This document shows positions 9,049 to 17,884 of a DNA stretch of 64,000 nucleotides, piece after piece. Every line of letters starts with the position of its first letter. Position 1 is the first letter of the stretch. The notes beneath the pieces were generated by a model, which was not told the origin of the DNA, made no database searches, and worked only from the letters and a program-made list of their open reading frames with translations. Source of the DNA: an uncultured Pirellula sp. (lineage in GTDB: Bacteria; Planctomycetota; Planctomycetia; Pirellulales; Pirellulaceae); contig CAITIE010000098.1 in assembly GCA_903892355.1 (NCBI GenBank), positions 151,616 to 215,615 of the forward strand. The letters are read 5' to 3'. Made by a program: the position numbers and the translations under genes.

Positions 9049-10215
9049 TTATGTTAAGGGGCCAAAAATTCGTAGGCTGGTCGGTCCATGATCCCATGGA
9101 TTGCACGGGTCGGAATTCGGGTCGTCACAGGACGCATTTTCCACAGAGGATGTTGCCACGGATACCAAGGGCTTCGTCGATTGCGATTGCTCGATTTCTA
9201 GAACATCGGTGATATCGATCATCCCCAAGGGGTGATCGGTAGAGTCAACCACCGGTAACTCACTAATTTTTCGATGGGCCATGATCGCGATCGCATCATC
9301 AAGCCTCGCTCCTTGCTGGATCGCAGAGAAACGAACGGTCATCACCTCGGATATGGGCCGGTCCAGTTCCGACTCGCGATGCTGTTCGAGCATTTTGGCG
9401 AGATCGCTGTCGGTGAAGATCCCAGTCAAGGTACCGTTGCTGTCCGTGATCATCACGGCGCCGCTGCGTCGACCAGGTTTCGATACATCGACCAACATGG
9501 TTCGGATCGAGATCGACTCCGTGCAAATTCGGCATTCCGAAAGAGGTCTCATCAGCTCATCAACGTTTGCCAATTTCCGTCCCAGTGCGCCTCCTGGATG
9601 CAATTCCGCGAAATCATCCACCCGGAATCCCTTGGCCTCACTAACGACCATAGCCAGCGCGTCGCCTAATGCTAACATAGCAACGGTACTGGTGGTCGGC
9701 GCGAGATTGTGTTGGCAAGCTTCCTTGAGCGGTGGCAGGATCAATGCGATATCCGACGCGCGAGCCAGCGGACTATTCGCACCGCTGGTAATACTCAATA
9801 TCCCGGACGATCGCCTGGAGATGCAGGGCAGGATTTCGACGACTTCGGTTGTCGATCCGCTGTTGGACAAGATCAGAACTAAGTCTGTCGGTCCGATGCA
9901 TCCGAGATCGCCATGAATGGCTTCGGAGGGATGCAGGAAGTGAGCTCGCGTGCCCGTGGAGGCAAAGGTTGCTGCGAGTTTGCGACCGATCAATCCCGCT
10001 TTGCCGATTCCGCAAATGATCAAGCATCCACGCATTGCGACAATGCGTTCGGCCGCGAACGAGAATTCCTCGTCAATCGAGCTAGATACTTGCTTCAGGG
10101 CTGAAGCGTTGTGCTGGATGATTGCGATACCGCGAGCAATACGCTCCTGGCGGGACACCGCGGTGTTTGAATTTTTTCTTGAAGCTGATGATCCCATAGC
10201 CATTGGCAATTCCAT
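9049..10215 (-). CDS. kdsD: Arabinose-5-phosphate isomerase (KdsD/GutQ family)
   Basis: An approximately 388-residue SIS-domain protein followed by two CBS domains, the standard architecture of KdsD, which isomerises ribulose-5-phosphate to arabinose-5-phosphate for Kdo synthesis. Recognised segments are CGIGKAGLIGRKLAATFAST, FLHPSEAIHGDLG (active-site His region), LILSNSGSTTEVVEILP and the family signature ELHPGGALGRKL. CBS motifs follow (IFTDSDLAKML and ISELPVVDSTDHPLGMIDI). The C-terminus extends about 35 residues beyond the last CBS domain. The frame stays open upstream to a TTG at 10287; the ATG at 10215 was preferred, and 10197 is also possible. It is the first gene of the kdsD-kdsC-lpt-like unit, 19 bp before kdsC. 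Confidence 0.9.
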   Translation of the reverse strand: MELPMAMGSSASRKNSNTAVSRQERIARGIAIIQHNASALKQVSSSIDEEFSFAAERIVAMRGCLIICGIGKAGLIGRKLAATFASTGTRAHFLHPSEAIHGDLGCIGPTDLVLILSNSGSTTEVVEILPCISRRSSGILSITSGANSPLARASDIALILPPLKEACQHNLAPTTSTVAMLALGDALAMVVSEAKGFRVDDFAELHPGGALGRKLANVDELMRPLSECRICTESISIRTMLVDVSKPGRRSGAVMITDSNGTLTGIFTDSDLAKMLEQHRESELDRPISEVMTVRFSAIQQGARLDDAIAIMAHRKISELPVVDSTDHPLGMIDITDVLEIEQSQSTKPLVSVATSSVENASCDDPNSDPCNPWDHGPTSLRIFGPLT

Positions 10216-10522
10216 GCCGTGCGTCGTGAACGAGTCCTTGTTCCATAACGAGCACGGGAGAATACCATTTCTCGGCCCATGTGCCAACCTCGAACCTGCA
10301 ATGCTAGCTATTGCCCTGTTAGGTTCGCAATGTCGCAGGCAATGGTTGCGACGTTTAGAGATCGGCTAAGCCCAATTACGTCTAGCGAATAGGCTGCACG
10401 AATAGGGGTATCGCGACGTATTGCGACTCGATTCATTTTTGAGAATCTTTTCGAGTCTACTTCACATCGCTGCAAATCGTTTGCAGGGCGGAGGATCCGC
10501 TCCTGCTGATTTTGTGCGAGGC

Positions 10523-12208
10523 TTATCGATTGGGCTTTCGTGACGATTTTCCCTTGGGTGCTCCTCGCTTACCGGAAGTGCCTTTCGGGCCACCGCGCCC
10601 TGCAGTTGGTTTTGCGCGGTTGCTGCGTCCCTTAGTGGGGCCACCGGAACGAGTAGTGGGGCCACCGGAACGACTAGTGGGGCCACCTTTTCTCGAGGGC
10701 TTGGCCGATCCTCGCGATGGTGGACGGCGTTTTCGTTGACCAGCATTTCCGGACGTGTCCGGTTCAAAGTTTTCTGCGGTCTCCGAACTGCTCCGACGGG
10801 ACTGGGGTTTTCCGAAGGGTTTGGCTCCTCGAGCGTTGGCAGGACGACTGGCGCTGCGGCCAGCCGATTTCTTCCCAGCCCGCGGAGAGTTAACGCTGGA
10901 TCTTGGTGATTTTCCAGTCTGCGGTTTACCTGGACGATTTCCAGGCGCTCCTTTAGCTCCTCGTTTCGGTTTAGCGACGGCGAGAGAGTCTCTATCGAAA
11001 TCCTTGGACTCAGGCTCATCGTCGTCGAAATCATCGTCCTCGAAATCATCGCTTTCGAAATCCTCGTCATCGAGATCTTCATCATCATCGAAGAACGATG
11101 CGTTGTCGTCGAACTCGTCTTCGTCCAAGTCTTGCTCAGCGACTTCTTCTTCGTCGGCGATAACTGCGCCGGATCGAGTTGACGAAGTTGGGAACCACGC
11201 ATCGTCATCTTGGGATGAAGCATGGTCCCGGACCAGAATGGATTCGTCACCGAAATCTTCGTCTTCGGTATCGACATCTTCGTCGGTACTAAACGGATTC
11301 TTCTTGAGGCTTGGAAGGGTATCCCATTGCGGATCCTTCTCTTTGCGAGGTCGTTTAGCCGCGGGAGCATCGCTTTCGATGGCCGATGATTCCTGGGCGA
11401 GTTTCTTCTTTCTAGCTTTCTTTTCCAACCGCCGGGCCCGCTTGAGTTCTTCGACCGCAGCATAGAGCGCTGATACTTCATGGGTGCTGAGTGGACGGTA
11501 GGCACCCTCTGGAAGTTCACCCAATTTGAGGGGGCCGATCGCGATCCGTTTCAGAGAGACTACTTTGTGACCGAGTCGAGCGAGCACGCGTCGGATTTCC
11601 CGGTTCTTGCCTTCACTAAGGGTAATTTCCACTTCGGACGAGCCTTTGCGGACCCGCTTTAATTTCGCGTGATCGACTTTCGCTCGACCTTCGGCGAGGT
11701 AGATCCCGCGTTGGAGTCGTTTCAAGGAATCCAATTCGACTTGTCCAGCCACGACAACCGCGTAGCGTTTAGGCACGCCATGTTTGGGGTGAGTCAATCG
11801 TTGGGATAGTTCGCCATCGTTGGTCAGTAAGATCAAGCCGGTACTGGCGGCATCCAAACGACCAACCGGAAACAATCGAGCTTGATTGGGTACCATATCG
11901 ACGACCCGAGCGCGACCTTGGGGGTCGCGATTGGTGCAGAGAACACCTTCGGGTTTGTGAAGTGCAAAGTAGATCGGACGATGCCGTTTCAGCGGTTCAC
12001 CGTCGACCGAAATCGTGACTGCATCCGGGTCGATTTTCAGGCCGACTTGCTGAATAACTTTGCCGTCGATCTCCACGCGGCCTTGTTCGATCAATTCATC
12101 GACAAGCCGTCGAGAACCCAGTCCAGACGCCGCGAGGACTTTGTTGATACGCTGTTCACCTTGGAAAACAGCAGGTGCCGCGGGTTGCGGCCGATTTTTT
12201 TTTGGCAT
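10523..12208 (-). CDS. rluB: RluB/RsuA-family pseudouridine synthase with long charged tail
   Basis: Residues 1-255 form a complete RsuA/RluB-type enzyme: an S4 RNA-binding domain (RINKVLAASGLGSRRLVDEL), the catalytic block VGRLDAASTGLILLTNDG with Asp119, and the end motif EGKNREIRRVLARLGHKVVSL. RluB makes pseudouridine 2605 in 23S rRNA helix 89. About 300 further residues are low complexity: a Lys-rich segment, a very acidic stretch (about 350-405, mostly D, E and F), then a basic Arg/Lys/Gly/Ser/Pro tail with a duplicated GGPTTRS unit. The tail is unusually long and is probably disordered and RNA-binding. The opposite strand therefore shows a Ser-rich open frame that is not a gene. Confidence 0.9.
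   Translation of the reverse strand: MPKKNRPQPAAPAVFQGEQRINKVLAASGLGSRRLVDELIEQGRVEIDGKVIQQVGLKIDPDAVTISVDGEPLKRHRPIYFALHKPEGVLCTNRDPQGRARVVDMVPNQARLFPVGRLDAASTGLILLTNDGELSQRLTHPKHGVPKRYAVVVAGQVELDSLKRLQRGIYLAEGRAKVDHAKLKRVRKGSSEVEITLSEGKNREIRRVLARLGHKVVSLKRIAIGPLKLGELPEGAYRPLSTHEVSALYAAVEELKRARRLEKKARKKKLAQESSAIESDAPAAKRPRKEKDPQWDTLPSLKKNPFSTDEDVDTEDEDFGDESILVRDHASSQDDDAWFPTSSTRSGAVIADEEEVAEQDLDEDEFDDNASFFDDDEDLDDEDFESDDFEDDDFDDDEPESKDFDRDSLAVAKPKRGAKGAPGNRPGKPQTGKSPRSSVNSPRAGKKSAGRSASRPANARGAKPFGKPQSRRSSSETAENFEPDTSGNAGQRKRRPPSRGSAKPSRKGGPTSRSGGPTTRSGGPTKGRSNRAKPTAGRGGPKGTSGKRGAPKGKSSRKPNR
10634..10696. repeat. 21-bp in-frame tandem duplication in the rluB tail
   Basis: Units at 10634-10654 and 10655-10675 differ at one base, and a decayed third copy follows. 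They encode a repeated seven-residue Gly-Gly-Pro-Thr-(T/S)-Arg-Ser unit in the basic tail of RluB. Confidence 0.8.
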
Positions 12209-12419
12209 GGCTCAAGCGATCGCCTTATAGAGTTTCCCGGTCGAACTCATTGCGATACCGGCTGACGGAATATAGCCAGGCAACGTCTCCCGACGTGGCG
12301 GATGAAACTCGAAGATTTGGGCCGTCAATCCCAACCATTTTGTGAGGTTTCAAACAATCGCATCGACCGCGATGGATTGAATGATAGTCACGACTCCCCA
12401 TTTTGTCATGTGTCAGGAT

Positions 12420-13082
12420 TCAATTCCCGGCAACCAGTTCCCCTTCGCGTGTGGCTTGCCAGATCTCTCCGGACTGCAGTTCCATGGCGGTTAAACAGCG
12501 GCCGCCGTAGCAATAGGTGTCGATGCAGACCAGGTGCGGCAACCGGAGGATTTCACCGTTGCGATCGTGGGTGTGCCCTACGACAGCTAGTTTGCCCGAT
12601 ACGTGAGGAGGTGGCATCATCTCCGTCAGTTTGACCCAACGAAGGAGTTCCGTGGGTTGCTCCGCAAGAGGCTTCCGGGGATCGTAATTGGCGTGAACCA
12701 CGAAATGGGTGTCGTTTTCGAAGTAGGGGCGAAGGTTCTTGAGGAAGTCCAAGTGGGCCTCTGGGACCACGTTCAGATCGCCGCTGAAACCATAACTTTC
12801 CATGGTTTGCACCCCTCCATGATTCAGCCATCCATACGGTTCAATCCGACGTTCCAAGACGTCGATCATCATTTCCTCATGATTGCCCATCAGCGGTACC
12901 AAATTCACCCGCTCGCGAAGTTCGAGCAAACGATCGACGACACCTTTGGAATCAGGACCCCGATCAATGTAGTCACCTACGGTGACGAGCGTGTCCTCGG
13001 GGGTCAACGCGATCGCTTTAAGAAGGGCATCAAATGCTGCTAGGCAACCATGAATGTCACCGATGGCAATCGTTCGCGGCAT
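12420..13082 (-). CDS. PPP-family serine/threonine phosphatase / metallophosphatase
   Basis: A 220-residue metallophosphatase of the bacterial PrpA/ApaH-like group. All metal-binding motifs are present in order: IAIGDIHGCLAAFDALL, VTVGDYIDRGPDSKGVVDRL, PLMGNHEEMMIDVL, a later His (FVVHANYDP) and VVGHTHDRNGEI. The open frame continues 82 codons upstream through sequence of no recognisable type and through a short tandem repeat, so the ATG directly before PRTIAIGDIHG was chosen. The gene lies divergent from a Ser/Thr kinase gene, so it may reverse that kinase's phosphorylation, though proximity is the only evidence. It may also act on small phosphorylated molecules. Confidence 0.88.
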   Translation of the reverse strand: MPRTIAIGDIHGCLAAFDALLKAIALTPEDTLVTVGDYIDRGPDSKGVVDRLLELRERVNLVPLMGNHEEMMIDVLERRIEPYGWLNHGGVQTMESYGFSGDLNVVPEAHLDFLKNLRPYFENDTHFVVHANYDPRKPLAEQPTELLRWVKLTEMMPPPHVSGKLAVVGHTHDRNGEILRLPHLVCIDTYCYGGRCLTAMELQSGEIWQATREGELVAGN

Positions 13083-13490
13083 AGGGAAGAGGTGATTATT
13101 ACCGATGGAGGAATGGATACTTTTGCTGGCACGAAAACCTGTCAAGATCAAGGATATTCGCAATCCAAGCTTTGAGCTATGCCCAATTGATCCAGGTGAG
13201 TAAAGATACCGCTCGGAGAATCGCTCTGAGTCAACCCGGTACCGCAGCAGGTCGCTGCAGGAGATGTATAATAGGGCGGGACGATGCACAATCCGTTTCG
13301 GCTGGTTGGCATATCGGCTGGGTGGCATATCGGCTGGGTGGTATATCGGCTAGAGGCCGATTCACCGACGCAGGTGCGACGGATGGGGTGACCTTCCGGT
13401 CCTCCGCATTGATCCAAAAAAATAATTGAGCCAGAAAATAATTGGTCTCGAAAAATTCTTCCCTGCGAATATTTACAGGATCCAAAATCC
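13083..13490. promoter_or_regulatory. 408-bp divergent spacer between phosphatase and kinase genes
   Basis: No convincing gene is seen. The spacer probably holds the promoters of the divergent phosphatase and kinase genes. A TATAAT hexamer at 13267-13272 faces the kinase but lacks a good -35. A 16-bp tandem repeat lies at 13308-13355, and an inverted repeat ATCGGC/GCCGAT overlaps its end. Confidence 0.4.
13308..13355. repeat. 16-bp tandem repeat, three copies
   Basis: GGCATATCGGCTGGGT occurs perfectly at 13308-13323 and 13324-13339, with a diverged third copy at 13340-13355 and a partial copy just upstream. It lies in the spacer between the phosphatase and kinase genes. Confidence 0.85.
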
Positions 13491-14882
13491 TTGGAAACGC
13501 TCTTTCGAAGATCGGTGGTCGCCAGCGGACTCATTGCGAATGAGCAATGGGAATACTGCTTGCGTTTGCTCCGGCACCGAATGCTGAGCGCTCAAGCCAA
13601 GAACAGTGTTGCCAAGAACAGTGATGCCGATGAAGATCAGATCCTTCGAGAAGTGTTGGTCGAACAAGGCGCATTGACGGAGTATCAGGCACTGCAGCTG
13701 CTCGATGGAAAAACCAAGTTTCGATTGGGGCCGTATGTCATTACCGATTTTATCGGTCAAGGAGGAATGGGGCAGGTCTTCAAGGCCATCCATCAGGTGA
13801 TGGGGCGGGAATGCGCGGTCAAGGTTCTGCCACTGCACCGCATTACCGAGGAATCACTCGCTGGATTCATGCGTGAGATTCGATTGCAGGCCAAGCTTGA
13901 TTGCCCTTATTTGGTGCGAGCCCATGATGCCGGTCAAGACGGTAGCGTCCATTACTTGGTGACCGAATATGTTCCCGGAATGGACTTGAGACGACTGGTG
14001 AAGTCGCGGGGCAGACTCACTCAAGACCAAGCAGCTGGAATTGTGATGCAGGCCGCGTTGGGTTTGAGTTACGCTCACGAACAAGGCATGGTGCACCGGG
14101 ACGTAAAGCCCGGCAATATTTTGGTGACGCCAGACTCGATCGCAAAAGTCTCGGACGTTGGACTGGCCAGCTTCACCGCAGCGATGCTCGATGATCCACG
14201 AGCCGGCAAGATCGTGGGAACTGCCGACTTTTTATCGCCGGAACAGATTCGGACACCACTGGATGTTGGACCCGCCAGCGATGTCTATTCCCTCGGCTGT
14301 ACCCTTTATTATGCCGTCAGCGGCAAAGCCCCCTTTCCCGGTGGAGATACCGCTTCCAAAATCCGAAGGCATCTTGATTCGACTCCTTTGCATCCTAGAA
14401 ATTTCAATTCGGAATTGAACGAAGAGTTTGTAGAGATCATCGCGGAAATGATGGAGAAGGATACCAAGAACCGGATCCAAACCATGGCCGAGGTTGCAGC
14501 GAGACTGGAGGTATGGGCAACCAGTTCCATGCCACTCGCGCCGTCAACGCTCACCCGGAGTCCATGGTTAGCGCCGCCACCTCCGGTCGTGGATTTGAAT
14601 GCTGGAGCCAGCGTCAGCGACGAGGCGAATCAAGAAACATCGATGCATTCGATGGAGACCAGCCAATCGCGGGCTGGTGGCAGCGTCTCCGCGGGGGGGC
14701 TGGAATCCGCCGAACGGCGTTCTCGCGAAATGGTTTCCCCGCCGCAGTTTATCGGCCAGCTAGCGCCCCAGGAAAACGCAATGTCCCGCGCCATGCTGGT
14801 GGCGATGACCATTGCGATCGTGCTACCACCCGCACTTCTCATCGGTGCCATCCTCGGTTACCTGATTTCGTACCAACTCTAG
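13491..14882 (+). CDS. Serine/threonine protein kinase with C-terminal membrane anchor
   Basis: A 463-residue protein. Residues 1-78 are a helical region seen ahead of the kinase in many planctomycete kinases (VVASGLIANEQWEYCL). The Hanks-type kinase domain spans about 81-345: Gly-loop IGQGGMGQVFKA, Lys111 in CAVKVLP, catalytic loop VHRDVKPGNI with Asp204, and metal-binding Asp222 in SDVGLA (DVG replaces DFG). After a Pro/Ser-rich linker, one transmembrane helix (about 436-460) ends the protein, so the kinase faces the cytoplasm on a tail anchor and no sensor domain is present. The TTG start has AGGA ten bases upstream. An in-frame duplication encodes AKNSVAKNSD at about residue 36. Confidence 0.93.
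   Translation: METLFRRSVVASGLIANEQWEYCLRLLRHRMLSAQAKNSVAKNSDADEDQILREVLVEQGALTEYQALQLLDGKTKFRLGPYVITDFIGQGGMGQVFKAIHQVMGRECAVKVLPLHRITEESLAGFMREIRLQAKLDCPYLVRAHDAGQDGSVHYLVTEYVPGMDLRRLVKSRGRLTQDQAAGIVMQAALGLSYAHEQGMVHRDVKPGNILVTPDSIAKVSDVGLASFTAAMLDDPRAGKIVGTADFLSPEQIRTPLDVGPASDVYSLGCTLYYAVSGKAPFPGGDTASKIRRHLDSTPLHPRNFNSELNEEFVEIIAEMMEKDTKNRIQTMAEVAARLEVWATSSMPLAPSTLTRSPWLAPPPPVVDLNAGASVSDEANQETSMHSMETSQSRAGGSVSAGGLESAERRSREMVSPPQFIGQLAPQENAMSRAMLVAMTIAIVLPPALLIGAILGYLISYQL
13596..13625. repeat. 15-bp in-frame tandem duplication in kinase gene
   Basis: Two adjacent copies of a 15-bp unit (GCCAAGAACAGTGTT and GCCAAGAACAGTGAT) encode a repeated Ala-Lys-Asn-Ser-(Val/Asp) unit in the pre-kinase region. 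Confidence 0.8.
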
Positions 14883-15202
14883 TAAGTGTTGGCTGTTCCC
14901 GGTTGGCTGTTCCAGGTTGCTCGCTGTTGCAGGAGCCGTTCCTCGGGTCCGATCCTGAGGGTTATTCCGACAGCGGCAAGGCGTCCTTTACCAACCCGGG
15001 GACCATCCCCCCAATTACGGATGTCAAGCTTGCAAGCTACCCGCTTTTTTGAACGTTTTCCCAAAAAGTTGAACTATCCTTAAGGGCGTTCAAACGGGCA
15101 GGGAACCTCTCGAAAGCCCTGGAGATCGAATGGGTTCAGGCAGGACCTCGACGTCGGCCCGCACGAGAGCGACGCAGAATTGACTACGCAAAAGGTAAGG
15201 GT
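14883..15202. other. 320-bp spacer between the two kinase genes
   Basis: No gene is seen. It starts with a 14-bp tandem duplication at 14889-14916 (TTGGCTGTTCCCGG and a one-mismatch copy). The rest holds no terminator or promoter I can name with confidence. An AAGG stretch lies just before the second kinase's ATG. Confidence 0.5.
14889..14916. repeat. 14-bp tandem duplication
   Basis: Two units, TTGGCTGTTCCCGG and TTGGCTGTTCCAGG, directly adjoin; a diverged fragment follows. It lies directly downstream of the first kinase's stop codon. Confidence 0.7.
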
Positions 15203-17551
15203 ATGTGGACGACACTGAAGGGTTGGTTGGACGGATTGTTGGGAAAGAATGCCGTCACCAAAGCGCACATGACGTTCGCCCGGACTTCCATGGGGAATCG
15301 GATCAAGCAAACCAGCGTGATCCTACGTCGGCAACTTTGGATTTGGCCGATCATCGCGGTACTGCTCTTAACCCTCATCGGTTATACGATCACGCGTCGC
15401 ATCCAACTGACCATGGAAGGAAACCTCGAAGCCCAGCTCAATACCTTGCTCAGCGTCGAACGGGCGATGGTTGAAAAGTGGCTTCATCAGCAAGAGTCCA
15501 GCGCCATCACGTTGGCTAACGACCACAACATTCGGGAGCAAATCGGCCGTTTGGTGGAGCTTGATTCGCCACTTCCCGGAGCCCCTGTTTTGGAGTCCAA
15601 AGAACTCGACAAAACCGTCATCGCGGGGAAGCTGGCGAGAGAGTTGGGCCCATCCCTTTCCTCCAACGACTTCTCCGGGTACCTCATTGCGACACGAGAG
15701 AACAAGGTCATCGCGGGAAATAACCCCGAATTGATCGGGCAGACGATGGATGAGTACAAGGGGTTTTTATCGAAGGTCTTCGAGGGCAAATCGACGGTGT
15801 GCGCTCCGTTTAAGAGCATTGCGGCCGTAAAGGATAGCTCGGGAAAAATTGTGACTGGGGTTCCGAGTATGTTTGTTGCAGTCCCAATCAAAGACGAAAA
15901 CCTGCAAATCATCGCGGCTTTGTGTTTGCGCATTCGCCCTGAGAAAGAGTTCACTCGCATTGTGCAACTCGGTAAATTTGGTCAGTCGGGAGAGACACTC
16001 GCCTTTGATGCGACGGGGATGTTGGTCTCCAATAGTCGCTTTGATGACGATCTCATTTTGTTGGGATTAATCCAAGACAAAGAAGGTGCCTCGTCAATAT
16101 TGAACCTGCAGCTTAAAGATCCTGGTGGAAACATGACGAAAGGATTTCGCCCAAAACTCCGCCGAGCCGAATTGCCGTTAATGAAGGATGTTTCTAAAGC
16201 TATTTCTGGAGTTGACGGGGTCGATTTGTCGGGGTTTCCAGATTATCGAGGCGTACCCGTGGTAGGTGCTTGGACCTGGCTGAAGGATTACGATTTTGGA
16301 TTAACTATTGAGATCGATCATGACGAAGCCTTTTTGCCCCTCAATATTCTCAAGCGAGCCTTTTATCTCTTGTACGCATTGCTCTCGCTCAGTGCGTTGG
16401 CCATTTTCGTCTTTACCTTGATAGTGACCCGATTGCAGCGCGAAGCTCGCGAGGCAGCCATCGAAGCCAAACAGCTCGGGCAATACAGGCTCGACGAAAA
16501 ACTAGGCGAAGGGGCGATGGGAATCGTCTATCGCGGGCATCACGCGATGCTTCGCCGACCGAGTGCGATTAAGTTGCTCCATGCGGACCGTGTTAACGAG
16601 ACTTCGATTGCGCGATTTGAACAGGAGGTGCAAATCACATGCAATCTTAACAACCCGCATACAGTTGCTATCTATGACTATGGTCGAACTCCCGAAGGGG
16701 TTTTCTATTATGCCATGGAATACCTCGATGGTATCGATCTGCAGATGCTCGTGGATCGGTACGGACCACAGCCAGACGGTCGCGTCGCAAAGATCCTCGA
16801 TCAGCTCTGCAGTTCACTCTTTGAAGCGCATTCGACGGGGCTGGTACACCGAGATATCAAGCCCGCAAACATCATGCTCAATCGTCGTGGTGGCGTTCCC
16901 GATTTCGTGAAGCTGTTGGACTTTGGTCTCGTGAGGGCCGTGGATGATGGGAAAAAATCGAAGCAAGGAGGCGGAGGAATGGCGGGTACTCCGCTCTACA
17001 TGTCGCCCGAGTCGATCCAAACGCCGGACCTCGTCGATGCCCGCAGCGATTTGTACGCCGTGGGTGCCGTCGGATACTTCTTGCTAACGGGTCAACCCGT
17101 CTTTGAGGCGAAGACCCTCGTTGAGCTATGCCAACAGCATGTCGATGCGATCCCGGTCCCTCCATCGGAACGAGTCGGCCGCGAAATCGATCAGGATCTC
17201 GAACACGCCGTGATGGCTTGTTTGGAAAAGAACCGTGCCAAGCGACCTCAAACAGCGAGGGACCTCGCTACACTCATCCATCGACTCAGTTCCAGCGACG
17301 CTTGGAGCATCAATGACGCAGATGGTTGGTGGAGTCGTCACGATCGCAGCAACATGGCTGTCGCGGACGCGACCAAAGCGTCGCTCCCTGCGGTCCCTCC
17401 CCTGGGACGGTCCGGTGCTGGTTCACTAGCAAAGTCTGCAAATCCACTCCTCGCAGAACCCGATCGCAAAGCGGCTACCGCCACGCAGGGATTCGATCAA
17501 ACGCTCGAAATCACCAACGATGGCAAAAACGACGACCAGAAAAACTCGTAA
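15203..17551 (+). CDS. Transmembrane Ser/Thr kinase with extracytoplasmic Cache-like sensor
   Basis: A 782-residue receptor-type kinase. TM1 lies at about residues 45-62 (LWIWPIIAVLLLTLIGY), followed by about 320 extracytoplasmic residues. These resemble double-Cache sensors of chemoreceptors and histidine kinases (VGQSGETLAFD-like segment FGQSGETLAFDATG, then FPDYRGVPVVGAWTWL). TM2 is at about 384-409. The cytoplasmic kinase (about 431-700) has the Gly-loop LGEGAMGIVYRG, Lys in PSAIKLLH, VHRDIKPANIM and KLLDFGLVRA, with the activation end GTPLYMSPES. A polar tail of about 80 residues follows. Unlike its neighbour it keeps DFG and carries a ligand-binding module. The Cache label rests on layout and short motifs, the kinase on full motifs. 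Confidence 0.92.
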   Translation: MWTTLKGWLDGLLGKNAVTKAHMTFARTSMGNRIKQTSVILRRQLWIWPIIAVLLLTLIGYTITRRIQLTMEGNLEAQLNTLLSVERAMVEKWLHQQESSAITLANDHNIREQIGRLVELDSPLPGAPVLESKELDKTVIAGKLARELGPSLSSNDFSGYLIATRENKVIAGNNPELIGQTMDEYKGFLSKVFEGKSTVCAPFKSIAAVKDSSGKIVTGVPSMFVAVPIKDENLQIIAALCLRIRPEKEFTRIVQLGKFGQSGETLAFDATGMLVSNSRFDDDLILLGLIQDKEGASSILNLQLKDPGGNMTKGFRPKLRRAELPLMKDVSKAISGVDGVDLSGFPDYRGVPVVGAWTWLKDYDFGLTIEIDHDEAFLPLNILKRAFYLLYALLSLSALAIFVFTLIVTRLQREAREAAIEAKQLGQYRLDEKLGEGAMGIVYRGHHAMLRRPSAIKLLHADRVNETSIARFEQEVQITCNLNNPHTVAIYDYGRTPEGVFYYAMEYLDGIDLQMLVDRYGPQPDGRVAKILDQLCSSLFEAHSTGLVHRDIKPANIMLNRRGGVPDFVKLLDFGLVRAVDDGKKSKQGGGGMAGTPLYMSPESIQTPDLVDARSDLYAVGAVGYFLLTGQPVFEAKTLVELCQQHVDAIPVPPSERVGREIDQDLEHAVMACLEKNRAKRPQTARDLATLIHRLSSSDAWSINDADGWWSRHDRSNMAVADATKASLPAVPPLGRSGAGSLAKSANPLLAEPDRKAATATQGFDQTLEITNDGKNDDQKNS

Positions 17552-17582
17552 ACGCAATTGCCTTCGTTGGTATCCGAACGCG

Positions 17583-17846
17583 TTATTTTTTTATCTTGAA
17601 CAGGTATGAGAGAGCATCGAGTATCCCTGCGTACCTTCGGTTTCGCCCGGCGTACTTTTCAAGGACGTAAAACAGAAAGTAGTAGAATCGACAGAAGGCC
17701 CAGATGGTGATCATCAGACGGGCGATCGTTCGGATGCTAAGGTTGTCGTGCAAAAGTAACGATGCAGCGACGATGCCAAGTGCGAGGAAGAGAAAGCCTT
17801 TAAGGTGCAAGACATTTTGACTTTTGATATCGTCGAATAGTTTCAT
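17583..17846 (-). CDS. Small two-helix membrane protein of unknown function
   Basis: An 87-residue protein with a polar start (MKLFDDIKSQNVLHLKG), two hydrophobic helices (about 17-33 and 43-62) and a basic C-terminus (GRNRRYAGILDALSYLFKIKK). No family is recognised. It lies 38 bp downstream of another small membrane protein gene on the same strand, so the two may be cotranscribed, and it converges with the kinase gene. Protein-like composition and spacing argue that it is real. Confidence 0.6.
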   Translation of the reverse strand: MKLFDDIKSQNVLHLKGFLFLALGIVAASLLLHDNLSIRTIARLMITIWAFCRFYYFLFYVLEKYAGRNRRYAGILDALSYLFKIKK

Positions 17847-17884
17847 TCGATTCTCGCTTCCTCTCGCAATCCTTTCAAAAGATT

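Noticed and set aside
10755..11465. A long Ser-rich plus-strand open frame
   Set aside because: It is the opposite-strand shadow of the acidic GAT/GAC/TCG-rich tail of rluB; no family or ribosome site.
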